Below are positions 27,332 to 35,991 of a DNA stretch of 64,000 nucleotides, piece by piece. A program made the translations under genes and the position numbers. The notes below the pieces were generated by a model, which saw only the letters and a program-made list of their open reading frames with translations, searched no databases and had not been told where the DNA came from. The stretch is from contig NZ_CP088273.1 of NCBI RefSeq assembly GCF_020731415.2, forward strand, positions 1,245,001 to 1,309,000, given 5' to 3'. Within the stretch, counting starts at the first letter, position 1, and each line of letters begins with the position of its first letter. This stretch comes from Phyllobacterium sp. T1293. GTDB lineage: Bacteria > Pseudomonadota > Alphaproteobacteria > Rhizobiales > Rhizobiaceae.

Positions 27332-28222
27332 ATGGGATTAGTACCGCGCACGCAACCGACAGGTCCGAAAACAACAACAGCAGACGATGATTTTCGTCTG
27401 ATACCGCTTTCAAACAGGCCGCTTTTTGGCGAAGGCTTGCAGTCAGGTATCGTTTTTGGTGGCCATTCTCTCGACGCGGTCATCGACAGTTCTCTATCGT
27501 GCTGTGGGAAGTACACCCTTAGAAACACACAGCACCACAGTGTTGCCGGACTGACGAGCGATGGCTGTCTGCTTTTTGCTGTAAATTGCCAGATTGGAGG
27601 CCGGTGTTGCACGGCAATGGGCGGTTACGACCCCATGGGCGAGCCCATTGTCCCGACACTGGCCCAGCAGACCCTGCTGAAAACGCGTTTGCCCAACGCC
27701 GATAATCTGATGGTATGGGACGCCAAACCCGGTTCCATCGGCCTCAAAATGAACGGCGCCAATCCCAACGCCAGTGTCTATTTCAACGCTCTGAAAAAGG
27801 AACTCAATTTCCATATCAATGCGAGTTGGGTTGATCCGGATATCAAGGCCCACACGAGTCTGACGGTTGATAAAGATCTGAAATTTGCCGGAGGCTCACT
27901 TGATGTCGAGGCTGCTGTAAAGGGTTTTAAAGCGACTGCCAGCACAGATTTCGACAACAAACTTCGCGCCACCAATAGTTCGTTGCAACTCGCTGCTACT
28001 CATAGAAGCCTGACGGCGACGGGAAGCATGAAGACAGCCGGGAAGGAAACGACGCGGCAACTGGATCTCAGTTATCAAGCCACGAAGCGGGTTAAGATTA
28101 CAGCGTCCTGGCTGCCTGATAATAAACCACAGCCAGCGCCCAAAGTGGAATTTCCGTTCAAGCCTGCATCATTCCATGACGCCAGCAAATTTCGCATCGA
28201 GCTTAAAATAGACCTTTGGTGA
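27332..28222 (+). CDS. Unrecognised 296-aa protein with predicted beta-rich C-terminal half
   Basis: No family was recognised. The N-terminal 110 residues are unusual: two cysteine clusters, SSLSCCGKYTLRNT and NCQIGGRCCTAMGGYD, flank GLTSDGCLLFAV. Residues 120-240 alternate polar and hydrophobic residues in short strands (NFHINASWVDPDIKAHTSLT; LQLAATHRSLTATGSMKTAG; TRQLDLSYQATKRVKITASW), which looks like an amphipathic beta-barrel or beta-sandwich. No signal peptide is evident. The start is the first ATG after the 170-base gap. It lies 221 bases before the trypsin-fold protease on the same strand; linkage is by position only. Confidence 0.6.
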   Translation: MGLVPRTQPTGPKTTTADDDFRLIPLSNRPLFGEGLQSGIVFGGHSLDAVIDSSLSCCGKYTLRNTQHHSVAGLTSDGCLLFAVNCQIGGRCCTAMGGYDPMGEPIVPTLAQQTLLKTRLPNADNLMVWDAKPGSIGLKMNGANPNASVYFNALKKELNFHINASWVDPDIKAHTSLTVDKDLKFAGGSLDVEAAVKGFKATASTDFDNKLRATNSSLQLAATHRSLTATGSMKTAGKETTRQLDLSYQATKRVKITASWLPDNKPQPAPKVEFPFKPASFHDASKFRIELKIDLW

Positions 28223-28452
28223 CCATTCAGGTCGTTTTGGCATATGGTTTAGTTCCATAATCTATCTTATGCGATCTTTGTGTCGATATTTGGCAAGGCG
28301 TCTGCTCTGGCCCTCTTTCCCATTGGACTGCTCTCTCCAACGGCTTTGAATTGACCCTATCTCATCGCTCGCCAAATTGAATCTGCGTCGCTAAGCTTAT
28401 TGCGAGTCGCACACGTGCCCTGGACTTGTAGACACAAGAAAGGATGACCACC

Positions 28453-29475
28453 GTGGATTTGAAAACTGTACGTGCCCTGAAAACAGAGATCGCCGAACAG
28501 ATCATAAAACCTCTTATTACCGAAATTCGCGCCGAACACAGGATTGTCCGTTCCACGGCAATCCGTCGCCTGACTGGTGCCGAAGGCGGAATTGCGCTTG
28601 GCATTGCTGCTGGTGATGGCAAGAATGATTATCGGCTGGCTGTGCGCGTTCAGCGGCGTGCGCTTGAAACCAATATCCACCTGCGCGCTCAGATCGAGGA
28701 AGCTGCTCGCAATAAGGCAGATATCACCTATATCGGTACAGTTTTCAAAGGCGGTGCGGATGCAGCCCCCGCAGCCTTGCCGTGGCATCAGTTGCGGCAA
28801 AGACCTCTGCTGATTGGCGCTTCAATTGGACACTTTTCCATCACGGCAGGTACGCTCGGTGGTTTTGCGCAGCATACTGAGAGTGGCAAGACGGTCATTC
28901 TCAGCAATAATCATGTGCTGGCCAATGAAAACAAGGCGAAGATCGGTGATGCGATCCTGCAGCCCGGCGCCTATGATGGCGGCAAGAAAAACAAGGATAA
29001 GGTGGGCGAACTGCTCGCTTTTGTGCCCGTTAAATCAGGCATGAACAATCTGGTTGATGCGGCCATTGCTTCAATCGATGCAGATATCGGTTTTGATGCT
29101 GTTACCTTGACGGGCGCTGGCAAGCTCAAGGGATTGCGCAAGACCCCGCTCCGTCCCGGCGACAAAGTATTCAAGGTCGGCAGAACAACCGGCGTAACGC
29201 AGGGCACCGTTACGGCCATTGAAGTCGATGATGTGGTTGTCAGCTACGAATTTGGCGATATCGGTTTTGACAGCCAGATTGAAATCGAAACATCGGGCAG
29301 CGGTCCGTTCAGTTCCGGCGGTGACAGTGGATCGGTTATCATGGACGAAAACGGCTATGCATGCGCCCTGCTGTTTGCCGGCAGTGATCAGGGTGGCACC
29401 AATGGCAAGGGTGTGACCTTTGCCAATGACCTTTCCATTGTGCTGGAACAATTGGGGCTGACAATGCCTGTCTGA
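28453..29475 (+). CDS. Trypsin-fold serine protease, NAL1-like/S1 family
   Basis: 340 residues from GTG 28453, where AAAGGA lies eight bases upstream; ATG 28444 is an alternative (numbering below uses it). The catalytic triad is visible as H157 (ILSNNHVLA), D205 (NNLVDAAIAS) and S295 (SSGGDSGSVIM). The N-terminal ~100 residues resemble a propeptide-like domain (GIALGIAAGDGKNDYRLAVR then VQRRALETNIHL and ITYIGTV). FKVGRTTGVTQGTV is a segment seen in bacterial trypsin-like enzymes of this group. No signal peptide is visible, so an intracellular protease is likely. The small protein at 29552 resembles its N-terminal domain. Confidence 0.82.
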   Translation: MDLKTVRALKTEIAEQIIKPLITEIRAEHRIVRSTAIRRLTGAEGGIALGIAAGDGKNDYRLAVRVQRRALETNIHLRAQIEEAARNKADITYIGTVFKGGADAAPAALPWHQLRQRPLLIGASIGHFSITAGTLGGFAQHTESGKTVILSNNHVLANENKAKIGDAILQPGAYDGGKKNKDKVGELLAFVPVKSGMNNLVDAAIASIDADIGFDAVTLTGAGKLKGLRKTPLRPGDKVFKVGRTTGVTQGTVTAIEVDDVVVSYEFGDIGFDSQIEIETSGSGPFSSGGDSGSVIMDENGYACALLFAGSDQGGTNGKGVTFANDLSIVLEQLGLTMPV

Positions 29476-29551
29476 GTGTGAAAACACCCTCGCCAGCTTT
29501 AATATGGTCTGGCTCTAGCCGCGGCCTGTAGGATGCACTAAATTAAGGGAC

Positions 29552-29779
29552 ATGAGCACCTCCATCGAACAAGCGCGGCTTGCCAAGCCGAAAGCGAAAG
29601 AGATTGCCGGATCGTGCGGGACCGTTGTCGGTGTCGGCCTGATCCGCATCGGTGACTCCTACGCCATCAAGGTCAATCTACGCGATCACGTGCCTGAAAC
29701 AGCTGATTTGCCCGACACCATTGACGGCGTGAAGATTGTCTATGATGTCATTGGCCCGATATCGCTGCACCAGCATTAA
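29552..29779 (+). CDS. Small protein resembling the protease N-terminal domain (75 aa)
   Basis: 75 residues. The pattern GTVVGVGLIRIGDSYAIKV, then HVPETADLPDTIDGVKIVYD, parallels residues 48-105 of the protease just upstream (GGIALGIAAGDGKNDYRLAV... ADITYIGTV): a glycine-rich strand, a beta-strand, a helix-prone spacer and a second strand. This is the shape of the N-terminal region in NAL1-like trypsin-fold proteases. It lies 76 bases after the protease. The ribosome site is poor: AAGGGA is only a few bases before the ATG. A possible role as a trans-acting inhibitor or chaperone of the protease is speculation. Confidence 0.65.
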   Translation: MSTSIEQARLAKPKAKEIAGSCGTVVGVGLIRIGDSYAIKVNLRDHVPETADLPDTIDGVKIVYDVIGPISLHQH

Positions 29780-29854
29780 CCGATCCTGTGGACAAATGCG
29801 GGCCTTTCGGGCTCCGTCATATCGGCCACCCTGCTCCTGTCCTAATGTGCTTGC

Positions 29855-30676
29855 ATGAAACCATCACGCGACATCACCCGCCTTCTCGACATCATGCAAG
29901 CTCTGCGCACGCCTGTAACCGGCTGTCCCTGGGATATTGAACAGGATTTCAAATCCATCGCGCCCTATACGCTTGAGGAAGCGTTCGAGGTGATCGATGC
30001 CATTGAGCGTGATGATATTGATGATCTGCGCGAAGAACTGGGTGATCTACTGCTGCAGGTCGTGTTCCATGCGCGCATGGCTGAAGAGATGAACGCCTTT
30101 GATTTTGGCGATGTGGTTCAGGCGATCACTCACAAGATGATACGCCGCCATCCGCACGTTTTTGGCGAGGACTCTGCGCGTGGCGCGGGCTTGGCCAAAG
30201 GCATGTGGGACAAGATCAAGGCCGAGGAAAAAGCCGAACGGCGTGAACGCCGTGCTGCACTCAATCTTGGTGCCGTGGAGCCGAGCGGCTTCCTTGACGA
30301 TATTCCGCATGGCTTCCCTGCCCTGATGCGTGCGCTCAAACTACAGCAGAAGGCCGCCAAGGTAGGCTTTGACTGGTCGGAGGCTGCGCCCATTCTCGAC
30401 AAGATCGAGGAAGAAATCGGCGAGTTGAAACAGGCTATCGCCAATGGTGACAAAGAAAATACGGAGGAAGAATATGGCGACTTGCTATTTGCCATTGTCA
30501 ATCTCGGCCGCCATCTGAATCTCGAACCAGAAAGCGCCCTGCGCGGAACCAACGAAAAGTTCCGCTCCCGTTTTCACTATATCGAGCGCAAGCTGAACGA
30601 GCAGAAACAGACGCTCGACGCGGCAACGCTTGATGAGATGGAAGCGCTTTGGCAGGAAGCAAAAACCGCCAAATAA
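29855..30676 (+). CDS. mazG: Nucleoside triphosphate pyrophosphohydrolase MazG
   Basis: 273 residues, close to the E. coli length. The N-terminal MazG domain shows CPWDIEQDFKSIAPYTLEEA and DLREELGDLLLQVVFHARMA with the EExxD-type metal ligands. The second domain repeats this as DKIEEEIGELKQAIANGDKE and YGDLLFAIVNLGRHLNLEPE. The enzyme hydrolyses NTPs and dNTPs to monophosphates, preventing misincorporation. It is convergent with the HAD phosphatase gene. Confidence 0.95.
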   Translation: MKPSRDITRLLDIMQALRTPVTGCPWDIEQDFKSIAPYTLEEAFEVIDAIERDDIDDLREELGDLLLQVVFHARMAEEMNAFDFGDVVQAITHKMIRRHPHVFGEDSARGAGLAKGMWDKIKAEEKAERRERRAALNLGAVEPSGFLDDIPHGFPALMRALKLQQKAAKVGFDWSEAAPILDKIEEEIGELKQAIANGDKENTEEEYGDLLFAIVNLGRHLNLEPESALRGTNEKFRSRFHYIERKLNEQKQTLDAATLDEMEALWQEAKTAK

Positions 30677-30696
30677 CGCGTCAAAGCCAGCATTGA

Positions 30697-31407
30697 TTAC
30701 ATACGAGCAGGCAACTGTTCGATGAACAGCTCGTGTCCCGGTTTGCACGAGAGTGTCGAGACGCCGGGACCGCCCGGCTGTACTTCCACACCCTCGAAGT
30801 CGGGGATGACGATCTTTGCACCGCTGCGCATTAATTCTTCACCGCCAATGCCAACACAATATGCACCGGCTGTTACTGCCGATGTGACGCCGCTGATAGC
30901 GTCCTCGAATACCATTGTTCTGGAGGCCGGAATGCCCAGCCGTTCAGCCGCGAGCAGATAGGGATCGGGATATGGCTTGCCGCGCACCACATCATCGCGC
31001 TGAACAATCACGGAGAACAGCGATTGTGCATGGAGCAATTCAAGCACGCGATCGATTTTATACTGCCATCCACTCGTCACGAGGCCAATTGTGATCCCGG
31101 CGGCAGCGAGGCGGGCAATGGTCCGCTCAACGCCGGGGATGGGCTCGTAATCGGCAGTGTTCTCTATGTGGATGACGTGCGCCTGAATCTTCTCCTGGTC
31201 GGAGCGTGGTAGATCATGAAACAGCGTACTGATGGTGTGCGGTCCGGGCTGACCATGGATGTGGTTGTGGATATCGTCCTCGGTGATCTGGTGTCCGTAA
31301 AGCTGTGCGGCTTCGCGCCATGCACGCTCAATGACAGCTCTGGAATCAACCAGAACGCCATCCATATCGAACAAAACCGCCGATATCCTCACCGCAGTTT
31401 CACTCAT
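30697..31407 (-). CDS. HAD-IA family hydrolase (beta-phosphoglucomutase-like)
   Basis: 236 residues. The nucleophile motif is VLFDMDGVLVDSRAVIERAW; motif II is GLVTSG; GKPYPDPYLLAAERLG carries the conserved Lys; and TMVFEDAISGVTSAVTAGAY holds the acidic metal pair. This matches the HAD-IA sugar-phosphate phosphatases. It lies 22 bases after the hflX stop on the same strand and is probably at the end of the hfq-hflX transcript. The substrate is unknown. Confidence 0.9.
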   Translation of the reverse strand: MSETAVRISAVLFDMDGVLVDSRAVIERAWREAAQLYGHQITEDDIHNHIHGQPGPHTISTLFHDLPRSDQEKIQAHVIHIENTADYEPIPGVERTIARLAAAGITIGLVTSGWQYKIDRVLELLHAQSLFSVIVQRDDVVRGKPYPDPYLLAAERLGIPASRTMVFEDAISGVTSAVTAGAYCVGIGGEELMRSGAKIVIPDFEGVEVQPGGPGVSTLSCKPGHELFIEQLPARM

Positions 31408-31429
31408 TCCACCCTCATTTATTATGGGT

Positions 31430-32842
31430 TTAACTGTTGTTCCGGCGCAATAATTTCTCGTCGAGATTGGCGTGAGATGCGACAGTCATATCCATGGTGA
31501 GTGCAACAGAACCGTCGTCCAGATCCTTGCGCTTCACATTGCTGGAATGCTGGTAAATCCAGTCCATCAGGCGCATCTGGTCGGGCCGCAGGGTGATCTT
31601 GACATGCTCAAGCTTGCCGGCAATGCGGTTCTCGATTTCCTTGAGCAGAGCATCGACGCCCTCACCTGTGATTGCCGATACTGGAATGGGATGTTCAATG
31701 CCCTTGACCGCAGCGCTCAGACGCTGTGCGGACTCGCGGCCCGCTTCATCAAGCTTGTCGATCTTGTTCCACACTTCAAGAATGCGTTTTGTATCGCCGC
31801 GCTCAATGCCAAGGCTGGTCATGATTGCATGCACATCTTCCGACTGTGCGGCGGTATCCGGATCGGAAATATCCCTGATATGCAGGATAAGGTCGGCTTC
31901 CACCACCTCTTCCAGCGTTGCCCGGAAAGCGGCCACGAGGTGCGTCGGAAGGCTGGAGATGAAACCCACCGTATCGGACAGGATAATCGTCTCACCATGT
32001 TCCAGCCGGATACGGCGCAGCGTCGGGTCAAGCGTGGCGAAGAGCATATCTTCAGCCACAACCCCTGCTCCGGTCAGCCGGTTGAACAGTGTTGATTTGC
32101 CCGCATTGGTATAGCCGACAAGCGCCACAACCGGATGCGGCACTTTTTTACGCTTGCTCCGGTGCAATGTGCGTGTCTGCACAACTGTTTCCAGCTCGCG
32201 CTTGATGCGCAGGATCTTTTCCTGCAAGGCGCGTCTGTCGGCCTCGATCTGCGTTTCACCCGGACCGCCGAGGAAGCCGCCACCGCCGCGCTGGCGTTCA
32301 AGGTGGGTCCAGCTGCGAACCAGACGGCCCTTCTGATAGGTCAGATGGGCAAGTTCCACCTGCAAGGCGCCCTCTTTCGTCTGCGCGCGCCGCCCGAAAA
32401 TTTCAAGAATGAGCCCGGTTCTGTCGAGAACCTTGGCATTCCATGCTTTTTCGAGATTACGTTGCTGTACCGGCGTCAGCGAATGATCAACGATCACCAG
32501 TTCCGCGTGGGAGGCTTCGATGATCTCGTGGATGGTTTCGACTTTGCCAGTGCCCAGCAAAGTGGCTGGACGCGGAGCCGAAACCTGCACGATGTCAGAA
32601 TGAACAATATCCAGATCAATGGCACGCGCCAAACCTTCAGCCTCTTCCAGCCGCGCATCGTCGCTGCGCTGGAATTCCGGCTGGTGCTTCATGCGGCCAT
32701 GGTCATCGTCCTTACCGCCCACGGAAAAGCGTTGCGGCAAAACCGGTACAATGACGATTGCGCGCGTGGCTTCTCTGGCGGTCTCACCATTATTGGTGGT
32801 TCCGCCAGGATTTTGCGCGTTACGCCGTGTTTCTTTGGTCAA
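31430..32842 (-). CDS. hflX: Ribosome-associated GTPase HflX
   Basis: 470 residues. An N-terminal HflX domain ends with GGGGFLGGPGETQIEADRR, a glycine-rich linker diagnostic for the family. The G domain follows with G1 GYTNAGKSTLFNRL, G3 LSDTVGFISSLP and G4 VWNKIDKL. The extra 30-40 N-terminal residues (Asn/Thr-rich) are poorly conserved. HflX rescues and splits stalled ribosomes. It lies eight bases after hfq, the conserved hfq-hflX operon. Confidence 0.95.
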   Translation of the reverse strand: MTKETRRNAQNPGGTTNNGETAREATRAIVIVPVLPQRFSVGGKDDDHGRMKHQPEFQRSDDARLEEAEGLARAIDLDIVHSDIVQVSAPRPATLLGTGKVETIHEIIEASHAELVIVDHSLTPVQQRNLEKAWNAKVLDRTGLILEIFGRRAQTKEGALQVELAHLTYQKGRLVRSWTHLERQRGGGGFLGGPGETQIEADRRALQEKILRIKRELETVVQTRTLHRSKRKKVPHPVVALVGYTNAGKSTLFNRLTGAGVVAEDMLFATLDPTLRRIRLEHGETIILSDTVGFISSLPTHLVAAFRATLEEVVEADLILHIRDISDPDTAAQSEDVHAIMTSLGIERGDTKRILEVWNKIDKLDEAGRESAQRLSAAVKGIEHPIPVSAITGEGVDALLKEIENRIAGKLEHVKITLRPDQMRLMDWIYQHSSNVKRKDLDDGSVALTMDMTVASHANLDEKLLRRNNS

Positions 32843-32850
32843 ATGTTATC

Positions 32851-33096
32851 TCAGTCGCTGTCTTCGGCCTCAGCTTCGAACATCTGGACAGGCTGGCTCG
32901 GCATAATGGTCGAGATGGCATGTTTGTAGACGAGCTGTGAATGGCCGTCGCGGCGCAACAGCACGCAGAAATTGTCGAAGGAAGTGACAATACCGGTCAG
33001 TTTGACGCCATTAATGAGGAAAATTGTCAGAGAAATCTTCTGTTTTCTGACGGAGTTCAGAAAAAGGTCCTGAAGATTCTGCGATCGTTCAGCCAT
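32851..33096 (-). CDS. hfq: RNA chaperone Hfq
   Basis: 81 residues, typical of alphaproteobacterial Hfq. The Sm1 motif is [20 protein letters not shown] with [12 protein letters not shown], and Sm2 is [27 protein letters not shown] is the conserved N-terminal distal-face helix. The short acidic C-terminus (EAEAEDSD) is usual for the class. It pairs small RNAs with messengers. It precedes hflX by eight bases, with its promoter probably in 33097-33157. Confidence 0.97.
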   Translation of the reverse strand: MAERSQNLQDLFLNSVRKQKISLTIFLINGVKLTGIVTSFDNFCVLLRRDGHSQLVYKHAISTIMPSQPVQMFEAEAEDSD

Positions 33097-33157
33097 TGTT
33101 TTTGTCCTTTTATGCGATCAGCAAACGTGTCTCATACAAAATTCGGCAACGGGAGCA

Positions 33158-33179
33158 GAAAAAACTACTCCTGCAGGAG
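33158..33179 (-). terminator. Terminator between dat and hfq
   Basis: On the minus strand the self-complementary CTCCTGCAGGAG (33168-33179) is followed by TAG and a run of six T (33159-33164). It lies 37 bases past the dat stop. The stem has little room for a loop, so it may be a weak terminator that allows readthrough into hfq. Confidence 0.45.
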
Positions 33180-33215
33180 GTGAAAAATAGCTTTGTTAGT
33201 CCCCTCATACTCCGG

Positions 33216-34082
33216 TTAACAGGATGGCGTTTTTTCCGCAATGTCAAAAAACGCTTCTCGTAACGAAAGTGCGATCGTTCCCGGGTGTCCATTTGCCACC
33301 GATTCGCCGTCAATCGCAACGATTGGCATGACAACTGTTGTGGCTGCCGTCATGAAAACCTCACGCGCCCGCTTGGCTTCCTCGACGGAAAAGCCGCGTT
33401 CTTCGATCTTTAGCCCGAGTTTTTTGGCCACATCGAAGATGGTTGTGCGGGTAATACCGCGTAAAATCCCGGTTTCTGCCTGTCTGGTCACCAAAACACC
33501 GTCCTTGGTGACAATCCACGCATTTGTTGCTGCGCCCTCTTTTACGGTGCCATCAGGATCAACAAACCATGCTTCCTGAGCGCCCTGCTCCTTGGCCTGC
33601 TGGCGCGCCATAACATTTGGTAAAAGGCCGACAGATTTAATATCCACCCGCTCCCAGCGGTTCTCCGGCACGGTGATGACGTTGATGCCCTTCGCGGCCC
33701 GTGCAGCCGAGGCATTGGGATCAGTGCGTTTGGCAGTGATGACGATAGACGGCTGCGTATCAGGCGAAGGAAATACGTGGTCGCGCCTGGCAACACCGCG
33801 CGTGACCTGCAGATAAACCAGACCATTGCGGACACGATTACGCCTGACAACCTCGGCAATCACACCTTGCAGCGCCTTGCGGTTCATTGGCCAGGCTATC
33901 CGGAGTTCCGAAAGCGACCGGCCAAGCCGATCAAGATGGCGTGTCATGTCCATGATGTTGCCACGGGCAATTTCACAGACCTCGTAAACACCATCGGCAA
34001 ACTGATAGCCACGGTCTTCAATATGAACACCGGCGCTGGCATGCGGGATATATTGACCGTTGACATAGGCAATGCGGGACAT
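33216..34082 (-). CDS. dat: D-amino-acid aminotransferase (class IV)
   Basis: 288 residues, the usual length. Class IV features are YVNGQYIPHASAGVHIEDRG, FADGVYEVCEI, YLQVTRGVARRDHVFP and RVDIKSVGLLPNVMARQQAK, where the lysine in DIKSVGLLPN is the PLP-binding one. EGAATNAWIV follows and the sequence TRQAETGILRGITRTTIFDV is typical. It transaminates D-amino acids to make D-Ala or D-Glu. The position next to hfq is a conserved neighbour in this order. It lies 11 bases after the lactonase gene on the same strand. Confidence 0.9.
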   Translation of the reverse strand: MSRIAYVNGQYIPHASAGVHIEDRGYQFADGVYEVCEIARGNIMDMTRHLDRLGRSLSELRIAWPMNRKALQGVIAEVVRRNRVRNGLVYLQVTRGVARRDHVFPSPDTQPSIVITAKRTDPNASAARAAKGINVITVPENRWERVDIKSVGLLPNVMARQQAKEQGAQEAWFVDPDGTVKEGAATNAWIVTKDGVLVTRQAETGILRGITRTTIFDVAKKLGLKIEERGFSVEEAKRAREVFMTAATTVVMPIVAIDGESVANGHPGTIALSLREAFFDIAEKTPSC

Positions 34083-34093
34083 CGGTAGAACTC

Positions 34094-35209
34094 CTATTCG
34101 AACTGACCAAAGACGATGCGCATGGGTGTTGGCAGGTCGACGCGCTTGCCGGTGTCTTCCAGTGCGCCAGTTTCGATATCGCGGCTGAATACAGCGATAC
34201 CGCCCCCCTTTTGATTGGCCACGAGCATGAATTTGCCCGATGGATCGATCACAAAGTTGCGCGGCCCAAGGCCCTGTGACGCTGTCCAGCCGATCAGCGA
34301 AATACTGCCATCGGCACCAATCGCATAGCTGACAATGCTGTTGTGCCCACGGTTCGATCCATAGAGGAAGCGGCCATCGGCACTCACGGCGATCTCAGCG
34401 CAGGTATTGGTGTCCTTGAAGTCTGCCGGGATAGACGGAAGCGTCTGGCCAAGCGTCATTTCCGCGGTTTCCGGATCATAATGAAGAACTGAAACAGTAC
34501 TGTTCAATTCATTGATAACGTAAGCTATTTTGCCATTCGGATGAAATGTAAGATGGCGCGGCCCTGCTCCATCGGGTAGCTGCGTGAACGGCATTGGTGC
34601 CAGCTCAAGCTTTCCACCTTTGGCCGGAAGCTTGTAGGCCATGATCCGGTCAAGGCCGAGATCGCAGACAAATACCGTGCGGTTATCAGGGCTGACCACC
34701 GCACAATGACCGTGCTGGCGCTTGTCCGTGGGCAGGATTGCGTTCTTGCCCTCATGGATAGCGGCAGCAAAAGCTGGTTCCAGCCCACCATCAGCGCGGA
34801 TTGCGAAAGCAGCTACCGCATTGCCCGGACGCTCGCCAAGATCGGCGACGGTATAGTTTGAAGCAAAGATGGTTTCGCCCAACTGGTCAAAGCCGAGATG
34901 GCAGGTCGTATTGCCGAGCGTCGGCTGCATATTGATATAGGACAGCGCGCCCGTTGCCGGGTTGATATCAAAAGCAACGGCCATGCCCTCGTTCCAGCTG
35001 GGAATTTCAACGGCTGCATAAAGACGTTTGCGCTTCTCATCAATGGCCAGATAGCCCGGATTGTCGATGGCGAGATACTCGCTGACGAGTGTGAGATCAC
35101 CGGTTTTGTCATCAAAACTGAAGACGCTGATACCCTTTCCCTCATCGGGCAAAGCATTGCGGTTCAGGTTGCCGACAAAAGCGTAAGTCTTTGACATGAT
35201 TGGTCTCAT
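34094..35209 (-). CDS. Lactonase-family beta-propeller protein (YbhE/Pgl type)
   Basis: 371 residues from ATG 35209, which overlaps the stop of the upstream MBL gene (ATGA 35206-35209); an in-frame ATG at 35197 (MSKTYAF) is an alternative. The propeller shows AIDNPGYLAIDEKRKRLYAA, then GNTTCHLGFDQLGETIFASN, ADGRFLYGSNRGHNSIVSYA and LGPRNFVIDPSGKFMLVANQ. This is the seven-bladed 6-phosphogluconolactonase-like family. It is coupled to the MBL hydrolase and precedes dat. Confidence 0.88.
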   Translation of the reverse strand: MRPIMSKTYAFVGNLNRNALPDEGKGISVFSFDDKTGDLTLVSEYLAIDNPGYLAIDEKRKRLYAAVEIPSWNEGMAVAFDINPATGALSYINMQPTLGNTTCHLGFDQLGETIFASNYTVADLGERPGNAVAAFAIRADGGLEPAFAAAIHEGKNAILPTDKRQHGHCAVVSPDNRTVFVCDLGLDRIMAYKLPAKGGKLELAPMPFTQLPDGAGPRHLTFHPNGKIAYVINELNSTVSVLHYDPETAEMTLGQTLPSIPADFKDTNTCAEIAVSADGRFLYGSNRGHNSIVSYAIGADGSISLIGWTASQGLGPRNFVIDPSGKFMLVANQKGGGIAVFSRDIETGALEDTGKRVDLPTPMRIVFGQFE

Positions 35210-35970
35210 GAGTTGGGGGCTGTGAGATGGAGGGTTTCTCCATCGAAAGGAATGATCAGCTTATGGGAATCGATATTCTGCGCCTGCGCATAAGCCTTGA
35301 GATCGTCGCGGGTGACCGTCGCGTGGTCAAGAGCTTCCATGTGCGTTGCGATGATTTTTGTCTTCTGCGGAGCAATCCGGCAAACCTCGACGGTCTGCTC
35401 GGCATCCATGACAATCAGAACGCCATCCCACTTGGCACCGCAGGAATGGGTAACCACAATATCAGGCTGTGTTGTCTCGATGGTTTGACGCACAGGCGGA
35501 TAGAGGATTGTGTCGCCTGCCCAGTAGATGGAGGGCTCGTTCTCCGCTTCGATCGTGAAGCCGATTACATTGCCCATGAGTTTGAGCACTTCCCCGGTGC
35601 CATGATTGCCGTCCCGGTGTGTCAGGCGAATGTTCTTCCACCTGATATCGGCGGTCAGCGGCGTGACATCCGTAAAACCAAAGGAGCGGATCGTGTCTTC
35701 GTCGCCCGGCTGGCAAATCAGGGGCAAATGCTTGGGAACCAGCTCCTGCGCCACAGGATCAAAATGATCCGCATGCAGATGTGAAACGAGAACAAGCTCG
35801 ACACCTTCCAAGACTTCGTCTGTTGATACCGGAAGATCGGTCATCGGATTGGGCGAACGGCCTGTGAATGACGGACGGCTGTGTTTTGGTGCGAAGAACG
35901 GATCAATCAGGATCGTGGAACCGGCATAGTCAAGTTTTAGCGTGGCATTGCGAAGGAGTTGCAGTTTCAT
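35206..35970 (-). CDS. MBL-fold metallo-hydrolase
   Basis: 254 residues. The start (TLKLDYAGSTILIDPFFAPK) is characteristic of the metal-dependent hydrolases of the UlaG/YtkL-like group. VLVSHLHADHFDP is the metal motif; IYWAGDTILYPPVRQTI and IIATHMEALDHATV complete the site. The gene lies 21 bases after trkA on the same strand and is coupled to the lactonase gene. The pair MBL plus propeller lactonase suggests a carbohydrate-lactone step, which is inference. Confidence 0.88.
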   Translation of the reverse strand: MKLQLLRNATLKLDYAGSTILIDPFFAPKHSRPSFTGRSPNPMTDLPVSTDEVLEGVELVLVSHLHADHFDPVAQELVPKHLPLICQPGDEDTIRSFGFTDVTPLTADIRWKNIRLTHRDGNHGTGEVLKLMGNVIGFTIEAENEPSIYWAGDTILYPPVRQTIETTQPDIVVTHSCGAKWDGVLIVMDAEQTVEVCRIAPQKTKIIATHMEALDHATVTRDDLKAYAQAQNIDSHKLIIPFDGETLHLTAPNS

Positions 35971-35991
35971 TTGTGCGCTTCTTTCTGCTGA

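Noticed and set aside
28357..28800. Minus-strand frame opposite the protease start
   Set aside because: Antisense of the protease; no ribosome site.
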